Part shown: one piece after another, positions 1-8,314 of the stretch | Position numbering within the stretch: the first letter of the stretch is position 1 | Layout of the letters: each line of letters opens with the position of its first letter | Origin: Gemmatimonadota bacterium | GTDB taxonomy: Bacteria; Gemmatimonadota; Gemmatimonadetes; Gemmatimonadales; Gemmatimonadaceae | Assembly (NCBI GenBank): GCA_020161135.1 | Contig: JAIUOB010000002.1 | Coordinates: 806,001 to 870,000, forward strand | DNA length: 64,000 nucleotides | Direction: 5' to 3' | Program-made: the position numbers and the translations under genes | Notes under the pieces: model-generated | Told to the model about the DNA's origin: nothing | Databases searched by the model: none | Seen by the model: only the letters and a program-made list of their open reading frames with translations

Positions 1-80
1 GTTTGATGGGACGCGCGGAGGATCGATGACGCGCCTCGGGGCATGTCGATGCATCGTGGGTGGACGCTCTTGAACTGCAA

Positions 81-121
81 CACGCGAAGGCGCGAAGGCG
101 CGAAGGCGCGAAGACGCGAAG
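81..121 (+). repeat. CGCGAAG tandem repeat before GxxExxY gene
   Basis: A heptad-like run of cgcgaag(g/a) units lies directly upstream of the GxxExxY gene. The same sequence recurs behind the gene at 582-645. The last unit runs into a purine-rich stretch (aagggg) that can serve as the ribosome binding site for the start at 133. Seen directly; its origin is unknown. Confidence 0.85.
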
Positions 122-132
122 GGGTGGTGGCG

Positions 133-609
133 ATGGCGGTCGAGCTGTCCGCGGAGGAGATCAGCTGGTGCGTGATCAATGCGGCGCTGCGGGTGCACCG
201 GGCGGCGGGACCAGGGCTCCTCGAGTCCGCGTATCAGGTCATGCTGACAACGGCATTGCGCAACGACGGCCTGTGCTTCGAGTTGCAGGTGCCGGTTGCC
301 GTGCACTTCGAGGGTGCGGTCGTTCCCAACGCGTATCGCGTCGATCTCGTGGTTGAGGGGCTGGTGCTGGTGGAGCTGAAATCCGTTGAGCACCTGGCGC
401 CGGTCCACGCACGGCAAGTGCTGACCTACCTGCGGCTTACCGGAATACAGCTTGGATTGCTCATCAACTTCAATGTGCCGCGGCTGAAGGAGGGCATTCG
501 ACGTGTGGTGAATGGCCACGTACCGTCAGGGTCGTCGCGGCTCCGGATAGCAGGGCGTGAGAGCCGGCTCGACAACAGCATCACGCGAAGCCGCGAAGAC
601 GCGAAGTGA
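133..609 (+). CDS. GxxExxY protein (PD-(D/E)XK-like)
   Basis: Protein of 158 residues. The family signature G-x-x-E-x-x-Y is present as GLLESAY at residues 28-34, followed by a nuclease-like core with D71 (YRVDLVVEG) and E81/K83 (VELKSV), the expected layout of the PDDEXK_3/GxxExxY family. The family's biological role is not settled; the fold suggests DNA binding or cleavage. The frame is open back to 43, but the first 30 codons are read out of the CGCGAAG repeat, so the ATG at 133 after an aagggg motif is preferred. The final residues (TRSREDAK) are likewise encoded by the downstream repeat arm. No neighbour shares its strand closely, so it looks like a stand-alone unit. Confidence 0.85.
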   Translation: MAVELSAEEISWCVINAALRVHRAAGPGLLESAYQVMLTTALRNDGLCFELQVPVAVHFEGAVVPNAYRVDLVVEGLVLVELKSVEHLAPVHARQVLTYLRLTGIQLGLLINFNVPRLKEGIRRVVNGHVPSGSSRLRIAGRESRLDNSITRSREDAK

Positions 610-645
610 TCAACGGGACCCTTCGCGTCTTCGCGCCTTCGCGTG
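582..645. repeat. 25-bp inverted repeat (CGCGAAG family), stem-loop
   Basis: Arms at 582-606 and 621-645 match at 24 of 25 positions around a 14-bp loop that holds the stop codon of the GxxExxY gene. The arms are made of the same cgcgaag units as the block at 81-121. It could act as a transcription terminator for the gene and for the convergent amidohydrolase gene. The pairing is seen; the function is inferred. Confidence 0.85.
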
Positions 646-672
646 TGGCAGTTGCGATCCCAACCAAGCGCC

Positions 673-2262
673 CTACCGCTTCCGCAGCGCCCGCCCCCCC
701 AGCGCCCCGGTCGGCGCACCGTCGCGCACCGCCGCCACCCCGTTCACGAACACCCAGCGCATCCCGGTCGCGAGCTTGCGCGGTTCGACGTACGTCGCCT
801 CGTCGCGGATGGTTTTGGGGTCGAACACGATCACATCGGCGAACGCGCCGGCGCGCAGCACGCCGCGGTCGGTGAGCCCGTACACCTGCGCCACCTGCGC
901 GCTCGACGCCTGCACCATGCGCTGCATCGTGATGACCGGCTTGTCGAGCACGTAGCGGCGGATCTTGCGCGGATACGTGCCGAAGAGGCGCGGATGGCCG
1001 CCGGAGCCGTCGCTGCTCGTCATCACGAACGGGTCCTTCATGAACGTCTCGATGTCGCGCTCGGTCATGTTGAACGACGCGACGCTCATGTCGACACCAT
1101 CGCGGATCATCTCGAACGCGGTCTGCACCGGCGTCTTCCCCCGCTCGGCCGCGACGTCGCGCAGCGTCTTGCCGATGAACTTGAGCCCCTCCACGCCGCC
1201 GCCGCCGGTGAGGAGTAGCGTGCTGTCGCCTCCGCGGCGGCGCATGTTGTCGGCCATCTCGCTCAGGATGGCTTCGCGCTGGCTCACGTCGCCCATGCGC
1301 AGCAGCATCGAGTCACGCCCGCCCGACTGCACCCACCGGGGCAGCAGCGACGCGCTGATGCCGGTGCCGCTCGCGGTCCAGGGATACTGGTCGGCCACCA
1401 CGCGGCAACCGCGCCGGCGTGCAGCACGCATGATGCGCAGCACGCTGTCGGCCTGCCCCCACACGTCGACGCCGAGCGCCTTGATATGGCCGATGTTGGT
1501 GGTGAGCCCCGAGCCGCAGCCGATGGCAATGGCCTCCTCCACCGACGCGAAGAGGCCGATGCTGTACGAGCTCTCGTCGCGCTGGTGCGTGTCGTACACA
1601 CCGCCGAACGGCTTGGCCGCGCTCACGACCGCCAGCACTTCCTCGGTGCTCGCGTACGACTGCGGCGCGTAGAACAGCCCCGAGCCCACGCCGTATGCGC
1701 CTTCGCGCATCGCCTGCGCGATGAGCGCGCGCATCTGTGCCACCTGCGCTGGCGTGGCCGCCGCGCCCGACGCGCCCATGACACGGCTGCGCACCGTGCC
1801 GAAGCCGGTGAGGGCGTAGGTGTTGGTGCCGAGTCCCAGCGCCTGCGCACTGTCCAGCACCGCCTTCACGTCGAGCGGGCCGCGACCATCGGCACCCAGC
1901 ACGACGGTGGTGACGCCCTGCATGAGCGACCCCGCGTTGCGGCGCGCCTCGGCGTTGAGGCGCGGGAGCCCTTCGTAGGCGTGCGTGTGCGGGTCGATGA
2001 ACCCCGGCGCGACGATGAGCCCCGCCGCGTTGATGGTCGTCCGCGCCACCGTGCCGCGCGGCGGCGCTCCCACGAACACGATGCGATCGCCACGCATGCC
2101 CACGCTGACCAGGCGCGGCGCGGCGCCGTTGCCGTCGTACACCTGCCCGCCAGTGATGAGCACGTCGAGCGTGTCGGGGCGCGCCTGCGCGTGCAGGGCG
2201 GGGGCAGCATCGAGTGACACGCCGAGCGCACAGGCGGCGGCGAGGGTGGTGATGCGTCTCAT
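673..2262 (-). CDS. N-acyl-D-amino-acid deacylase family amidohydrolase
   Basis: Protein of 529 residues with a Sec-type signal peptide (MRRITTLAAACALGV, cleavage near ALHAQA). It has the metal-binding DPHTH motif at 91-95 and the family motif SSDGSGGHPR at 416-425 followed by an arginine-rich helix, as in N-acyl-D-amino-acid deacylases and related D-aminoacylases. It should hydrolyse N-acyl-D-amino acids, or D-aminoacyl peptides, in the periplasm. The frame runs far upstream, but the ATG at 2262 overlaps the upstream cyclodeaminase stop by four bases (ATGA), giving translational coupling and the correct signal peptide. It is second in an operon with the cyclodeaminase-like gene. The substrate is not determinable from sequence. 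Confidence 0.87.
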   Translation of the reverse strand: MRRITTLAAACALGVSLDAAPALHAQARPDTLDVLITGGQVYDGNGAAPRLVSVGMRGDRIVFVGAPPRGTVARTTINAAGLIVAPGFIDPHTHAYEGLPRLNAEARRNAGSLMQGVTTVVLGADGRGPLDVKAVLDSAQALGLGTNTYALTGFGTVRSRVMGASGAAATPAQVAQMRALIAQAMREGAYGVGSGLFYAPQSYASTEEVLAVVSAAKPFGGVYDTHQRDESSYSIGLFASVEEAIAIGCGSGLTTNIGHIKALGVDVWGQADSVLRIMRAARRRGCRVVADQYPWTASGTGISASLLPRWVQSGGRDSMLLRMGDVSQREAILSEMADNMRRRGGDSTLLLTGGGGVEGLKFIGKTLRDVAAERGKTPVQTAFEMIRDGVDMSVASFNMTERDIETFMKDPFVMTSSDGSGGHPRLFGTYPRKIRRYVLDKPVITMQRMVQASSAQVAQVYGLTDRGVLRAGAFADVIVFDPKTIRDEATYVEPRKLATGMRWVFVNGVAAVRDGAPTGALGGRALRKR

Positions 2263-3239
2263 GCCGAGGTCTCCGCGATCCGGGGCGGCGCCTGCACCGC
2301 CAGCTCGGCCGCCGCCAGGTCTTCGAGGGCAAGGCCGACCGACTTGAAGCAGGTGATGTCCTGCGGTGTCTCGCGTCCGACGATGTCGCCGCGCAGGACG
2401 GCGCCCAGTTCGCCCACGATGTGGGCTTCGGTGATGACGCCCGCGGCAATGGGCGCGAGCAGGTCGCCCGCTTCGGCGCGCGCGCCGTCGCGACTGTCCA
2501 CGATCACGCGCGCCCGCGCGATGGCCGCATCGTCGGTCTCGCGCATGGACGGCGTGAAGGCGCCCACGAGGTCGAGATGCGCGCCCGCGCGCAGCCAGGC
2601 GCCCTCGACCAGCGGCGTCGTCGACGTGGTCGCGCAGCAGATGATGTCGGCGTCGCGCACGCCGGCCTCGAGGGAGGTGACCGTGTCGATGTCGAGGTGT
2701 GCGCACGACGCGTCGGCGCGCAGTGCGTGGGCGAGCGCCGCCGCGCGCGTCGTGTCGCGCCCCCACCAGCGCACCCGCGTGAGCCCCGGGCGCAGCGCGC
2801 AGTGTGCCCGCACCATCCACGGCGCGAGCTGCCCGGTACCCACCATGAGCAGCGTGGTCGCGTCGGTCCGCGCCAGCGCGCGCGCGGCCACCGCCGACAC
2901 GCACGCCGTGCGGCGCACCGTGAGCGCCTCGCCATCGAGGAGCGCGACCGGCGCACCCGTGGCGCGATCGCTCAGCAGGTACGTCGCGTCGACCGTGCGC
3001 CCGCCCCGCGCCGGTGCCCCGGGAATGACGGTGACCACCTTGAGCCCGATGTGCCGGTCGTTCCACGCCGGCATGAGCAGCAGGTGCTCGGTGCCTGCCG
3101 CGTCGAGCGGGTGCGCGTGCCGCGTGGGCGCCAGGGGCGGCGTCACGAACGCGGCCGACAGCGCCTCCGCGAGCGCCGGCCACGGCAGGGCGCGGTGGAC
3201 CTGTTCAGCGTCGAGATGGGCGAGCAACTTGCGGGACAT
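2259..3239 (-). CDS. Ornithine cyclodeaminase/mu-crystallin family (ketimine reductase-like)
   Basis: Protein of 326 residues with the Rossmann nucleotide motif GTGQLAP at 134-140, the substrate lysine K67 in the GLKVVTVIPG motif, and GAFTPSMRE near residue 227. In this family GSFTPxMRE-type loops are common in delta-1-pyrroline-2-carboxylate/ketimine reductases, whereas true ornithine cyclodeaminases usually carry a different loop with a catalytic Asp. NAD(P)H-dependent imino-acid reduction is therefore favoured over ornithine deamination. It is first in a two-gene operon with the D-aminoacylase (ATGA overlap) and divergent from an amino-acid oxidase, which supports a role in D-amino-acid or proline metabolism. 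The ATG at 3239 was chosen because upstream sequence lacks homology-like features. Confidence 0.82.
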   Translation of the reverse strand: MSRKLLAHLDAEQVHRALPWPALAEALSAAFVTPPLAPTRHAHPLDAAGTEHLLLMPAWNDRHIGLKVVTVIPGAPARGGRTVDATYLLSDRATGAPVALLDGEALTVRRTACVSAVAARALARTDATTLLMVGTGQLAPWMVRAHCALRPGLTRVRWWGRDTTRAAALAHALRADASCAHLDIDTVTSLEAGVRDADIICCATTSTTPLVEGAWLRAGAHLDLVGAFTPSMRETDDAAIARARVIVDSRDGARAEAGDLLAPIAAGVITEAHIVGELGAVLRGDIVGRETPQDITCFKSVGLALEDLAAAELAVQAPPRIAETSA

Positions 3240-3395
3240 GCGGGGAAGGTACGGCGCGGCGCGGGGCTGGGGAAAGACGTGCGCGCGTGTGGCGGCAAAC
3301 GGCCGGAACCGCAGACGGCAGCGGACAGGGACGATCGGCGGCAGTCTGCAGTGGGCGGGCACCAGTCGGTTCACACTCGGGGAGACCAGGACGCG

Positions 3396-4577
3396 ATGAC
3401 GGTGGTGATCGTGGGGGGTGGTGTGATGGGGGCGGCGACGGCGTGGCATCTCGCGCGCGCACACGGTGTGGCCGTCACCGTGCTCGAGCGTGATGCGAGC
3501 TACGCGATGGCGTCGAGCGCGCTGTCGGCCTGCGCCATCCGGCAGCAATTCTCCACCGCCATCAACATCCGCGTCTCGCAGGCGAGCCTCGCGTTCTACC
3601 GCACCATCGGCGTCACGCTCGCCACGGCCGACGACACCCCCGACATCGGCCTCGTCGAGCCCGGCTACCTCTACCTCGCCGCCACCGAGGCCGGCGCGCA
3701 GCAGTTGCGCGACCAGCATGCGCTGCAGGGCTCACTCGGCGCGATGACCGCCCTCATGCTCCCCGACGCGCTGCGCGAGCGGTATCCGTGGATGCACGTC
3801 GATGATGTCGTGCTCGGGTCCCTGGGGCTGTCGACCCCGACCAGCGGCGAAGGGTGGTTCGACGGCTACGTGGCCATGCAGGCCTTCCGGAAGGCCGCCA
3901 TCGCGGCCGGCGCGACGTTCGTCGAAGCGGAGGCCACGGGCTTTGCGACCGACGGCACGCAGGTGACCGCGGTGCACACCGCCGACGGCGCGTCGTTCCC
4001 GGCCAGCGCGGTGGTGATCGCCGCCGGCGCCTGGTCGGCCAAGGTGGCCGCGCACCTTGGCGTCACGCTCCCCGTGGCCGCGCGCAAGCGCGATGTCTTC
4101 GCCATCGAAGCCGACGCCGAGCTGCAGGACGGGCCGCTGCTCATCGACCCGAGCGGGGTGTGGATGCGCCCCGAGAAGGCGCGCGGACAGTTCCTCTGCG
4201 GCGCCCCGCCGCGCGACGGCGACCCCGACGATGTCCCGCTCGACCGTGTCGATCACGGCCTGTTCGAGGAGCACATCTGGCCCATCCTCGCGGCGCGCAT
4301 TCCCGCGTTCGACGCGCTGCGCGTGACGTCGAGCTGGGCCGGCTACTACGAGATGAACGACTTCGATCACAACGGGCTCGTGGGCGCGCTGCGGCCGTGG
4401 CGCAACGCCTACACCGCCTGCGGCTTCTCGGGGCACGGGCTGCAGCAGGCACCCGCCGTGGGGCGCGGGCTGGCCGAGCTGATCGCGACGGGCGCGTACC
4501 GCACGCTCGACTTGGCGCCGTTCCGCGTCGAGCGCATCGCGGAGAACGCACCGCTGCTGGAGAAGAACGTGATCTGA
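3396..4577 (+). CDS. FAD-dependent amino-acid oxidase/dehydrogenase (DAO family)
   Basis: Protein of 393 residues starting with the dinucleotide-binding fold: VVIVGGGVMG at 3-12 and an acidic residue at the end of the second strand (LERD near 30). The C-terminus has the DAO-family motif FSGHGLQQAPAVGRGLAEL. It should oxidise an amino acid or N-methylated amino acid to an imine using FAD. It is transcribed divergently from the ketimine-reductase-like and D-aminoacylase genes across a 156-bp spacer, so a shared control region is likely. The frame is open for 325 codons upstream, antisense to the cyclodeaminase; that part is a shadow. Substrate unknown; sarcosine, D-proline or other D-amino acids are possible. 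Confidence 0.83.
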   Translation: MTVVIVGGGVMGAATAWHLARAHGVAVTVLERDASYAMASSALSACAIRQQFSTAINIRVSQASLAFYRTIGVTLATADDTPDIGLVEPGYLYLAATEAGAQQLRDQHALQGSLGAMTALMLPDALRERYPWMHVDDVVLGSLGLSTPTSGEGWFDGYVAMQAFRKAAIAAGATFVEAEATGFATDGTQVTAVHTADGASFPASAVVIAAGAWSAKVAAHLGVTLPVAARKRDVFAIEADAELQDGPLLIDPSGVWMRPEKARGQFLCGAPPRDGDPDDVPLDRVDHGLFEEHIWPILAARIPAFDALRVTSSWAGYYEMNDFDHNGLVGALRPWRNAYTACGFSGHGLQQAPAVGRGLAELIATGAYRTLDLAPFRVERIAENAPLLEKNVI

Positions 4578-4595
4578 CGCGGCGGCCGGGCGCGG

Positions 4596-5300
4596 CTACT
4601 CCTGCCGCAGCCAGGCCCGCACGGCCGCCGCACTGCGACGGCTCACCGGTACGGCGCGTCCGGCGTGCAGCAGCAGGTGCAGGCCATCGGGCCCCGTGCG
4701 CAGCGCACGCACCGCGCGACGCTGCACGATCCACCGGCGGTGCACGCGCAGGAACGTCGAGGGGAGCGACGCGGCAAGTGCGGCGAGGGGCTGCCGCACC
4801 AGCCAGCGGCGTGCGCCGATGTACACGGCCGCGTACACATCGTCGGCCTCCACGCAGTCGATGTCCGCCACCGCGAGACGCTCTTCCGTGCGCCCGGTGC
4901 GGACGATGAGCGTCGGTGCCGCTGGTGGACTCGGCGGGCGATGGTGCGCCACATGGGCGCGCACGCGCGCCAGCGCACGCGCGAGTTCGACGGCGGTCAC
5001 GGGCTTGCACAGATAGTCGAGCGCCTCGGTGGCGAATGCCGGCAGCGCGTAGCGATCGAAGGCCGTGACGAAGACGATCGCGGGCAGGGCCAGGCCGGTG
5101 CGTGCGCGGGCCAGCGCGAGGCCGGTGTCGCCGGGCATCTCGATGTCGAGCAGCACACCGTCCACCCCATCCAGCCACGGCAACGCCGTGGCGACATCCG
5201 CGCATTCGGCGACCACCTCGACGTCGTCCTGCAGGTCGAGCAGTTGGCGCAGGGCCCGCCGGGAGAGCGGTTCGTCGTCGACGAGCAGGAGGCGCAGCAT
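4596..5300 (-). CDS. LytTR-family response regulator
   Basis: Protein of 234 residues. The receiver domain has acidic pocket D8/D9, phosphoacceptor D52 (LLDIEMPG), T79 and K99 (CKPV). A LytTR DNA-binding domain follows (about 125-232), with the usual motif that ends near FLRVHRRWIV. It should bind tandem 9-bp direct repeats in promoters. The start at 5300 overlaps the kinase stop by one base (TGATG), so the pair is translationally coupled. The longer open frame upstream belongs to the kinase in another frame. Confidence 0.93.
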   Translation of the reverse strand: MLRLLLVDDEPLSRRALRQLLDLQDDVEVVAECADVATALPWLDGVDGVLLDIEMPGDTGLALARARTGLALPAIVFVTAFDRYALPAFATEALDYLCKPVTAVELARALARVRAHVAHHRPPSPPAAPTLIVRTGRTEERLAVADIDCVEADDVYAAVYIGARRWLVRQPLAALAASLPSTFLRVHRRWIVQRRAVRALRTGPDGLHLLLHAGRAVPVSRRSAAAVRAWLRQE

Positions 5301-6412
5301 CAACCCTCCACGTGGCGCACGGGGATCACCAGGGTCACGCAGGCGCCGGTGCTGCGCGCCGGCGCGAGCACCAGCGACGCGGCCGCGCCGTGCAGCACGT
5401 CGAGACGCGCACGCGAGTTGGCGAGCCCGTGGCCGAGCGCGGCGCGGCGTTCCCAGTCGGGTGCAAGCCCGGCACCGTCGTCGGTGAGCGTGAGGGTGAG
5501 CGTCGCATCGTACACCCGTGCCGTGAGGACGATGGTGCCCGCCGCTGCGCGATGCCGGAGGCCGTGGCGCACGGCGTTCTCGACGAGCGGCTGCAGGATC
5601 CACGCCGGCACGAGCGCCGCCTCCGCCTCGGCGTCACACTGCACCGTGAGTGCCAGCGCACGCCCCAGTCGCAACTCCTCGATGCGCAGGTAGTGCGTGA
5701 GGCGCTCGACCTCGTCGCGCAGCGGCACCTCGTGCACGTCCGTCGCGCGCAGGGCATCGCGGAGCAGGGCGCTCAACTGCTCGAGCGCCGACGCCGCGCG
5801 CGTCGTGTCGCCGTCACGCACGAGCGCGGTGATCGCGGTGAGGCTGTTGAAGAGGAAATGCGGTTGCAGCTGGGCACGCAGCGCGGTCAGTTGCGACTCG
5901 CGCAGCGCCAGCGCCAGCCGCTCGGTGTGACGCTCGCGCTGCTCGAGACGCGCGCGCGCGACCGCGGCCTGCCGCGCCACGTGCACCGCGGCGTACACCA
6001 CGACGCCGGCGGGCAGCAGCACCCAGAACCAGTCGCCGACGATGCCGGGGAGCAGGGCCCACGAGGCCGCCCCGACGACCGCCGTGCTGAGTGCCGTCGC
6101 GAGCGCCTGGAGCAGTGTGCAGAACGCGGCCGCGGCCAGGTGAAACACCGCGTGCCGCACCGGCGCCGCCCGCAACGGCCAGCGATCGGCCAGGCGCTCG
6201 ACGAACGGCGTGAAGGCCACCCACACGTACCACGTCGCGAGCGCGATGACCGCGAGCTTCCACGCCGGCACGTCGTTGTCGGGGTGCGCGCCCATCCGCT
6301 GCGCGTACAGCACGCCCAGCAGCGCCGGTGCGCTCCACACCAGCAGCCGCGTGCGCAGACGTGCGCCGGCAATGGGCGTCTCCTCGAAGCGAAGGGGCAG
6401 CGGCGTGGCCAT
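5300..6412 (-). CDS. LytS-type sensor histidine kinase
   Basis: Protein of 370 residues. The N-terminus has about four hydrophobic segments (roughly 22-40, 52-70, 88-118, 125-147), a short coiled linker, then the His_kinase (PF06580) box QLQPHFLFNS with phospho-accepting H185, and a HATPase_c domain with LVENAVRHGL and DDGAGL motifs. It autophosphorylates and signals to the downstream LytTR regulator. The ATG at 6412 was chosen over the in-frame upstream ATG at 6469 because it begins the hydrophilic N-terminus typical of these sensors. The signal sensed is unknown; there is no periplasmic domain of note, so a membrane-embedded stimulus is likely. Confidence 0.9.
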   Translation of the reverse strand: MATPLPLRFEETPIAGARLRTRLLVWSAPALLGVLYAQRMGAHPDNDVPAWKLAVIALATWYVWVAFTPFVERLADRWPLRAAPVRHAVFHLAAAAFCTLLQALATALSTAVVGAASWALLPGIVGDWFWVLLPAGVVVYAAVHVARQAAVARARLEQRERHTERLALALRESQLTALRAQLQPHFLFNSLTAITALVRDGDTTRAASALEQLSALLRDALRATDVHEVPLRDEVERLTHYLRIEELRLGRALALTVQCDAEAEAALVPAWILQPLVENAVRHGLRHRAAAGTIVLTARVYDATLTLTLTDDGAGLAPDWERRAALGHGLANSRARLDVLHGAAASLVLAPARSTGACVTLVIPVRHVEG

Positions 6413-6536
6413 GGCGAAGCATAGGATGCGCACGCAGACGCCGACAGCCGCTCGCGACATCGATGCCACCGCTCACGACACGGGTGGTGCCCGCGCGAAT
6501 CACGCGGCACTCCGTGCCCGTAGCGCGACCATCACC

Positions 6537-6616
6537 CGACATCGTCGCCCCTCGACATCGTCGCCCCTCGACATCGTCGCCCCTCGACATCGTCGCCCCT
6601 CGACATCGTCGCCCCT
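6537..6616. repeat. Five tandem 16-bp repeats (CGACATCGTCGCCCCT)
   Basis: Five perfect, gapless copies of a 16-bp unit sit between the divergent kinase gene and the PQQ-propeller gene. Each unit contains the small palindrome CGAC-ATC-GTCG. The last copy ends 18 bp before the PQQ-propeller start codon. It may be a minisatellite or an array of binding sites. Seen directly; function unknown. Confidence 0.95.
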
Positions 6617-6634
6617 GTCCCGAGGTCTCGCATC

Positions 6635-8314
6635 ATGCGGCATCCCCGCGCCCGGTCTGTCCTGCTCCTCACCTGCCTTGTGCAGGCGCCCCTCTACGCA
6701 TTGCCGCGTCCGCCACAGCCGCCCGCGCGCGACGATGCACCGTCGTGTGCCGCCGTGTCGGCCTCCACGCGTCGACCGGCCGCGCCTGCCGGTGCGCAGT
6801 GGACCGTCTGGGGCGGTGACCTCGCCAACACGCGCGCGGTCGCTCCGGCCGCGCGCGTTGCGGCCGATTCGCTCGTGCTCCGCTGGGCGCTGCGACTCGG
6901 CGAGGTCGCGAATGCGCGTGCGCAGGCGGCCGTGGCCAACGATCGCGTGTTCGTCGTGAGCGAGGCCGGTAGTGTGTGGGCGCTCGACGCCGCGCGGGGA
7001 TGCCAGTGGTGGCGGGCATCGCTCGGCGTGCCGTTGCGCACGAGCCCCGTGCTCGCCACCGACGCGCGTGGTGAGGCGCAGACCGTGTACGTGGGTGATG
7101 CCACGGGACAGGTGCAGGCGCTCGACGCCGCGACGGGTGCGGTGCGCTGGCGCGTGAAGGTGGACGCCCACCCCACGGCCATCGTGACGGGCGCGCCGCA
7201 GTTGCACGCGGGTGTGCTGTACGTGGGCGTGTCGTCCTACGAGTCGGCCATGGCGCTGCAGCCGAAGTACGCCTGCTGCACCTTCCGCGGCAGTGTGGTG
7301 GCGCTCGACGCACGCACGGGAGCGCAGCGGTGGAAGCGCCACACCATCGACGAAACGCCGGCACCGTCCGGCACGAGTCCATCGGGCGCCGAGGTGCGCG
7401 GCCCGTCGGGCGCCGCGGTGTGGTCGACGCCCACCATCGACGTGCGTCGCGGGCGGCTGTACGTGGGCACCGGCAACAACTACTCCGATCCGCAGAGTGC
7501 TCGCAGTGACGCGGTCATCGCGCTCGACCTGCGCACCGGCGCGGTCGTGTGGAGCCGGCAGTTCACCGCACGGGATGGCTACAACGTGAGCTGTGACATG
7601 CCCGGCAAGTACAACTGTCCGAAGGCCGATGGCCCCGACGCCGACGTGGGGCAGCCGCCGATGCTGGTCGCGCTGCGGGATGGCACCCGTGTGCTGCTCG
7701 TGGGGGCGAAGAGCGGGTGGATGCGCGCACTCGACCCCGATCGTGACGGCGCGCTCCGCTGGGAGTACCAGGTCGGCCCAAGCGGCAAGCTGGGCGGGCT
7801 GCATTGGGGCTCGGCGAGCGACGGCACGCGCGTGTATGCGGCGTATGGCGGGCAACTCACCGTACCCGTCCCCGACTCCACGGCACCGGATGGCATGCGC
7901 CTGCAGGCCGATGCCCGCGCGGGCGGCGGCCTGGTCGCGCTCGATGTGCGTACCGGCGCGCTGCGGTGGCGCGCTCCCGCGCCCGTGTGCACGAATCGCC
8001 AGGGGTGCAGCCCGGCGCAGAGCGCCGCCGTGACGGTCGCGCATGGCATTGTCTGGTCGGGTGCGCTCGACGGTCACCTGCGCGGCTACGACGCGGCGAC
8101 CGGCCGCGTGGTGTGGGACGAGGACACGGTGCGCGAGTACCCGGTGCGCAACGGCGGCGTCGCGCGCGGAGGATCGCTCGATGTGGGCGGCCCGGTCGTC
8201 GCGGGCACCAGCCTGTACATCGGCTCGGGCTACGGCATGTACGGCGCCATGCCGGGCAACGTGTTCCTCGCCTTCACGCGCGTCGCGGCGCCGCCCGCCG
8301 CGCGACGGCGCTAA
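6635..8314 (+). CDS. PQQ-binding-like beta-propeller protein (PVA dehydrogenase-like)
   Basis: Protein of 559 residues with an N-terminal signal peptide (cleavage near YALP or later) and repeated propeller blades carrying A-L-D-A-x-x-G-x-x-x-W motifs. The segment YVGTGNNYSDP followed by DAVIALDLRTG resembles polyvinyl-alcohol dehydrogenase and other PQQ-dependent quinoproteins. There is no CxxCH haem motif, so any electron acceptor must be separate. It is probably a periplasmic dehydrogenase or a non-catalytic propeller. Its stop overlaps the convergent sigma-factor stop (ctaa at 8311-8314). Five tandem repeats lie just before the start. Substrate not assignable. Confidence 0.78.
   Translation: MRHPRARSVLLLTCLVQAPLYALPRPPQPPARDDAPSCAAVSASTRRPAAPAGAQWTVWGGDLANTRAVAPAARVAADSLVLRWALRLGEVANARAQAAVANDRVFVVSEAGSVWALDAARGCQWWRASLGVPLRTSPVLATDARGEAQTVYVGDATGQVQALDAATGAVRWRVKVDAHPTAIVTGAPQLHAGVLYVGVSSYESAMALQPKYACCTFRGSVVALDARTGAQRWKRHTIDETPAPSGTSPSGAEVRGPSGAAVWSTPTIDVRRGRLYVGTGNNYSDPQSARSDAVIALDLRTGAVVWSRQFTARDGYNVSCDMPGKYNCPKADGPDADVGQPPMLVALRDGTRVLLVGAKSGWMRALDPDRDGALRWEYQVGPSGKLGGLHWGSASDGTRVYAAYGGQLTVPVPDSTAPDGMRLQADARAGGGLVALDVRTGALRWRAPAPVCTNRQGCSPAQSAAVTVAHGIVWSGALDGHLRGYDAATGRVVWDEDTVREYPVRNGGVARGGSLDVGGPVVAGTSLYIGSGYGMYGAMPGNVFLAFTRVAAPPAARRR

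Noticed and set aside
2263..3183. Upstream extension of the D-aminoacylase frame
   Set aside because: It runs through the cyclodeaminase gene in another phase, has no homology-like features and would remove the signal peptide from the N-terminus.
2421..3395. 325-codon open frame in phase with the FAD oxidase upstream of its start
   Set aside because: Arginine/histidine-rich translation typical of the antisense of a high-GC gene (the cyclodeaminase). The Rossmann motif begins right at 3396.
6537..6616. CRISPR-like array
   Set aside because: Five 16-bp units without spacers; a simple tandem repeat.
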